Part shown: positions 60,900 to 64,000 of the stretch, one piece after another
Numbering within the stretch: the stretch's first letter is position 1
Layout: the number at the start of each line of letters is the position of its first letter
Origin: Epilithonimonas bovis DSM 19482
Lineage (GTDB): Bacteria; Bacteroidota; Bacteroidia; Flavobacteriales; Weeksellaceae
Assembly: GCF_900108115.1 (NCBI RefSeq)
Contig: NZ_FTPU01000013.1
Location: 28,124 to 92,123, forward strand
Length of the DNA: 64,000 nt
Reading direction: 5' to 3'
Translations under genes and position numbers: made by a program
The notes under the pieces: generated by a model
Database searches by the model: none
What the model was told of the DNA's origin: nothing
The model's input: the letters and a program-made list of their open reading frames with translations, nothing else

Positions 60900-61524
60900 T
60901 AATTTGCTCTATGATTTCATTAAAGGTCTTTTGAACTGAATATTTTTGTTCATAGGTTAATCTTCTTGTATCTATTGTTTGTAAACAATTTCTTTTGTAA
61001 ACAGGTGAATTCACCAAGATTCCATATTTTGAAATCTCATTATCCATATCTGGCTGGTTTAGGTACTTATATGATTTATCGTATTTAGATCGTACAAAAA
61101 TTCTTTCGGCTTGGCTTTCTAGAAGACCTAATAGATTTTTAAAAACAAGAGTTGATTTTACAGACACGTCGGAATATTCAAAAGGAATAATTATAAAATT
61201 GCTGTAAGTAAGTAGATCACTATATTTTTCGTCTAAGGTTCCGGCCAGATCAAAAATGTTAATTTCTTCGCTATCTCTTAAATCAAATAAAATTTCTAAA
61301 TCTTGAAATGGTTCTTCATCTGCATCACCTAGAACTTCTACATTATATAATTTGGGAAAATCAAGAAGATCGTCTTCTATCCATTTATTATAAAAAGATT
61401 TTTGAAAATCAAAATCAAAAACATTCACCTTTCTATTAGAAACTTGACAGAGATAGTTAGCAAATGCGATTGCTAAAGTAGTCTTACCTGCTCCTCCTTT
61501 TTGTGTAGCGAATGTGATAATCAT
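60874..61524 (-). CDS. traA: Conjugative transfer protein TraA (ParA-like ATPase)
   Basis: A 216-residue ParA/MinD-like ATPase with deviant Walker A QKGGAGKTT (residues 8-16), VFDFDFQ and INIFDLAG. In Bacteroides elements TraA opens the tra operon just after the mobilisation genes, exactly as here. It may place the transfer machine or move the relaxosome. It differs from the plasmid-partition ParA at 34090. Confidence 0.85.
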   Translation of the reverse strand: MIITFATQKGGAGKTTLAIAFANYLCQVSNRKVNVFDFDFQKSFYNKWIEDDLLDFPKLYNVEVLGDADEEPFQDLEILFDLRDSEEINIFDLAGTLDEKYSDLLTYSNFIIIPFEYSDVSVKSTLVFKNLLGLLESQAERIFVRSKYDKSYKYLNQPDMDNEISKYGILVNSPVYKRNCLQTIDTRRLTYEQKYSVQKTFNEIIEQINETLQITI

Positions 61525-61556
61525 AATTTTAGTTTTTATAAGTTGTGAAAGTTTAC

Positions 61557-62996
61557 CTATCGGCGTTTTTTTCGTTTTCTTTTCAATTCATCTTCTCCAG
61601 GATCTTTTGAGGATCCTCCGGAACTTTTCAAGAATTCAGAAATAATACTATTACCAGAGTTTAAAATGTCGGATAATATATTAGTTGAATTTTTTCCTTC
61701 AATTTTTTGTAAAAAATCAACCATCTCTTTTTCACTAATCATATCTTCTATCTTTCCAGAATAGTGTAAACTTTGATGCAAAAAATAATAGACACCATCT
61801 ACCTTGTTAAGAATAACATCACTTTGAGTCTTTCCGTTTATTTTATTTCTAAGATCATCTTTAATAGCCATGAAAGTTTCTTTACTTTTTCTAATATTAT
61901 TACTGTAAATCATGAAACTTTGTACGCCAAATTTTTTTTGAAAGTGTGATTGAATTATGTCTTTAGATTGAGTATTTGAAAAAGTAAAATCTTTTATTCT
62001 CTCAAATAATCTTTTATCAATTTGTTTGTCTGTAATGTCAAAAAGGTCATTCATTTTTAATACTTCACTTCCTTTATAAACTGATCCAGTTTTATGATCT
62101 ATTAGAGAGTATCCAAAGGGTGAACGGTCATCTTTAAAATGGAAAATAATGTCTATACCAAATTTCTTTCTAAGTTTTTCTTGTAGTTCACTTTCATACT
62201 CAATATTTGGAATTAGATTACTGTTATCACTAATTTTTTCGTTAGGTAACATCCCTTCAATTGCTCTACGATCTACTACTTTGAAAACTTGATTTGACCA
62301 TTGCCCTTTATATTTCTGCATTATTGCTTTAATCTGATTTAATCGGTTAGCATTTTTTGCATTACTAAAATTCAATGCTTGTAATGTTTTTTCAACTACA
62401 CCATTTTTCAAAACATCTATTTTGTTACTATCAGCATTATTTTCAGACATTGTGAAACCATCTCTCTGAAGCAATAGTTTCAACTGATTAAGTGTTTGAA
62501 AATTGTATTTTAATAACTTTTCAATTTTACTTTTTGAATTTTCACTGTATAACTTTTCCATTGTCAGACTCAAGGCTTTTTGCGCTTTTAATCTTTCAAA
62601 ATCATGTTCAATTTTGTTTCCCGTTTTTTTATCAACTCTGGTAGTAACAATATGAACATGGTTGTTTTCTGTATCATTATGAAATACTACTATAAATGGC
62701 TGTTCACCATATCCCATATTCTTCATAAAATCTTCTGCAATTTCCTTTAACTGTTCTTTTGTATGATCCTGAAATCTAGTAGATATTGTAGCATGGAATT
62801 GAGGTTTCTTTGTCCTTGTATCTTTTGAAACTGAAGCTAAATATTTTTTAACTTCATCCTGACTGCTTAAACTATTTATATAAGAAGGAAAATTTTTCAT
62901 TAACATCAATTCCCCTTTCCCATTTTCAATCTTTTTCTCATTGTATTTAACGCCAGGAAAATTTGATCCAGCTGGAGCCATAACTTTAACAATCAT
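61557..62996 (-). CDS. Relaxase (MobB-type HUH endonuclease)
   Basis: A 479-residue relaxase. The catalytic Tyr lies near the start, and the metal-binding HUH motif is NNHVHIVTTRVD (His113, His115), preceded by FHNDTE. The N-terminal third is the nuclease; the rest is charged and helical and ends in a Lys/Arg-rich tail. It nicks oriT and leads the strand into the recipient. It overlaps the MobC-like gene by 4 bp. Confidence 0.88.
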   Translation of the reverse strand: MIVKVMAPAGSNFPGVKYNEKKIENGKGELMLMKNFPSYINSLSSQDEVKKYLASVSKDTRTKKPQFHATISTRFQDHTKEQLKEIAEDFMKNMGYGEQPFIVVFHNDTENNHVHIVTTRVDKKTGNKIEHDFERLKAQKALSLTMEKLYSENSKSKIEKLLKYNFQTLNQLKLLLQRDGFTMSENNADSNKIDVLKNGVVEKTLQALNFSNAKNANRLNQIKAIMQKYKGQWSNQVFKVVDRRAIEGMLPNEKISDNSNLIPNIEYESELQEKLRKKFGIDIIFHFKDDRSPFGYSLIDHKTGSVYKGSEVLKMNDLFDITDKQIDKRLFERIKDFTFSNTQSKDIIQSHFQKKFGVQSFMIYSNNIRKSKETFMAIKDDLRNKINGKTQSDVILNKVDGVYYFLHQSLHYSGKIEDMISEKEMVDFLQKIEGKNSTNILSDILNSGNSIISEFLKSSGGSSKDPGEDELKRKRKKRR

Positions 62997-63352
62997 CTGC
63001 TAAGTAGGCTATGAATCATTGAAAAAAGTTTGTTTTGTTCAATTTTCAATTTCTCAATTTCAACTAGTTTTTCAGAAAATTTAGTTATTTCATTTGGAGA
63101 CATACTTTTATTTGTATTAGCGATTTTGGCAATTTGATTAATGTTTGTTTCAATTTTTACAAAAATGTTGTCTTGTTTTTCAATGAACGCTAGTATCTTT
63201 CTTCTCTCATCATGCATTAACCTGTTTTCTACTGAGTCAATGATTAAACTAGTTAGTGATACATTTCTCTCTGAACAAAGCTTTTTCCAGTTCTTCTTTC
63301 TTTCTCGCTCTATTCTAATTTCAATTCTTATTCTATCGGGGGTTTTATCCAT
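62993..63352 (-). CDS. MobC-like relaxosome protein
   Basis: A 119-residue protein with an N-terminal ribbon-helix-helix-like part (DRIRIEIRIERERKKNWKKL, then SERNVSLTSLIIDSVENRL) and a coiled C-terminal half. It would bind oriT and help the relaxase. I chose the ATG at 63352 because its distance to control core C (64 bp) matches the other two copies; the ATG at 63382 adds ten residues. Confidence 0.75.
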   Translation of the reverse strand: MDKTPDRIRIEIRIERERKKNWKKLCSERNVSLTSLIIDSVENRLMHDERRKILAFIEKQDNIFVKIETNINQIAKIANTNKSMSPNEITKFSEKLVEIEKLKIEQNKLFSMIHSLLSR

Positions 63353-63369
63353 TACTAGAATTATGACAC

Positions 63370-63442
63370 AAATGTGAAACATAAATTTATAAATTACAAT
63401 AAATCAAGCTTTTAGCAGTCTAAATAAGTATAAATAAGGCTA
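63370..63442 (-). promoter_or_regulatory. Shared transfer-operon control region, copy C, with promoter
   Basis: The 26-bp core (63417-63442) differs from copy B at one base. On the minus strand it is followed by TTG (63398-63400), a 20-bp spacer and CACATTTG (63370-63377), close to the TTG and TAnnTTTG promoter boxes. This should drive the mob/tra operon. Confidence 0.6.
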
Positions 63443-63474
63443 TTTAATTGATTAATATTGCCGCAAAGGTGTGT

Positions 63475-63669
63475 TAAGCATATCAGAAATGCTTAAAATT
63501 TGAACATCAAAATTATTTTGAAATAATAGTATCAAGAAAGAAAGACGAGTTCCGAGGAATTTCCCCCTTTTTGCAAAAAAGGCAAGATAGCCTTTGGGCG
63601 GATATTTTTGAAAAAAATGTCCGGACAAAGGTACATCTTGCTAAAAAAATGGCGCATTTTTCCAGCAAG
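63475..63669. other. oriT candidate with nested inverted repeats
   Basis: No gene. TTAAGCAT/ATGCTTAA (63475-63497), AAAGGC/GCCTTT (63578-63595), the palindrome TGTCCGGACA (63618-63627) and the long hairpin CTTGCT...AGCAAG with inner AAAAATG/CATTTTT (63637-63669) are clustered just upstream of the mob genes. Origins of transfer usually look like this and lie here. The nick site cannot be placed. Confidence 0.5.
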
Positions 63670-64000
63670 TCTTAAAAACATTTCTTCAAAATAGTTTAAA
63701 AAACATAACATATTGAAAACCAGTATGTGTAATTTGTAAAATAAAATTATGAGATCAAAAAAGTAGAATAAATACGGTATAGATAAAGACAAGTATGCAG
63801 AAAAAAAATTGAAAAATTTTAAAATAATACTTTAGTAAAAAGCTATCTGACTGAAATATAGCTTTTTATAATTGAAAACCTAGTACTGGTTTAACGTGGT
63901 TAAAATCATCAAATTAATTAAACAAGTTAATTATACACCATGTGCTTATTTAACATGGTAGCGGATGCGAACCTACTACTTTATTAACGTGGTTATAGGT
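63670..64000. other. Non-coding right edge
   Basis: No convincing gene. A hairpin AAAAAGCTAT/ATAGCTTTTT lies at 63837-63867. Beyond it TTAACGTGGTTA-like units recur near 63891, 63954 (as AACATGGTA) and 63982. Confidence 0.35.
63837..63867. terminator. Hairpin near the right edge
   Basis: AAAAAGCTAT and ATAGCTTTTT form a perfect 10-bp stem with an 11-base loop and T run. The gene it ends is not in the window; it may serve a leftward gene beyond the edge. Confidence 0.5.

Noticed and set aside
63532..63792. 86-codon minus frame near the right edge
   Set aside because: It covers the hairpin cluster, has no coding-like composition and no neighbour that suggests translation.

Overview
The window is Bacteroidota DNA, most likely a Flavobacteriia genome of the Chryseobacterium type. 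The grounds are AT-rich sequence, TAnnTTTG promoter boxes, A-rich starts without Shine-Dalgarno sites, secretion-signal surface proteins with a type IX-like C-terminus, and a Bacteroides-type tra gene set.

Positions 1-9650 look chromosomal. They hold a high-affinity potassium (kdp) locus read leftwards: three tiny membrane ORFs including kdpF, then a 60-aa membrane protein, kdpA, kdpB, kdpC, a porin and the start of kdpD. A sigma-54 response regulator lies just upstream. Two near-identical palindromes, one on each side of the regulator, sit upstream of the two leftward small-gene transcripts and may be its enhancer sites. A decayed stretch (8400-9180) follows. At 9653-9694 lies the 3' part of an elongator tRNA-Met(CAT) gene with its terminator. 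This is a classic attachment-site remnant: its orientation puts the chromosome on the left and an integrated element on the right.

From about 9695 to the right edge the DNA is a conjugative element with plasmid traits. 9.8-13.9 kb is a control and replication module: a repressor, small DNA-binding proteins, a Rep initiator and ten iterons. 14-17.7 kb carries two DNA methyltransferases, both with altered catalytic motifs. 17.7-21.3 kb encodes exported surface proteins. 21.3-27 kb holds small membrane, exported and unknown proteins plus an acetyltransferase-like gene. 27.3-33 kb is the most unusual part: 17 small, mutually unlike genes, all leftward, with 15 of the 16 junctions carrying versions of one motif (AATCTCAAAAAACGAT) that often supplies the start codon. 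The array is headed by one promoter with a perfect palindromic operator and lies beside a serine recombinase. 34-35.4 kb has parA, a small partner protein and ssb. 35.4-41 kb encodes a giant primase-methylase-helicase fusion, and 41.8-45 kb a RadC-domain polyvalent protein. 45.1-63.4 kb is a near-continuous leftward mobilisation and transfer operon: MobC-like protein, relaxase, TraA, TraE, TraF, VirB4/TraG, three tandem VirB5-like paralogs, TraJ, TraK, TraM, TraN, coupling protein and M23 peptidase. The VirB4 ATPase contains an inserted DnaJ J-domain.

A 26-bp element recurs 64-71 bp before the start codons of three operons (surface proteins, RadC/primase side, mob/tra), which suggests one shared transfer-control regulator. 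No integrase and no second attachment site are visible; both would lie beyond the right edge.
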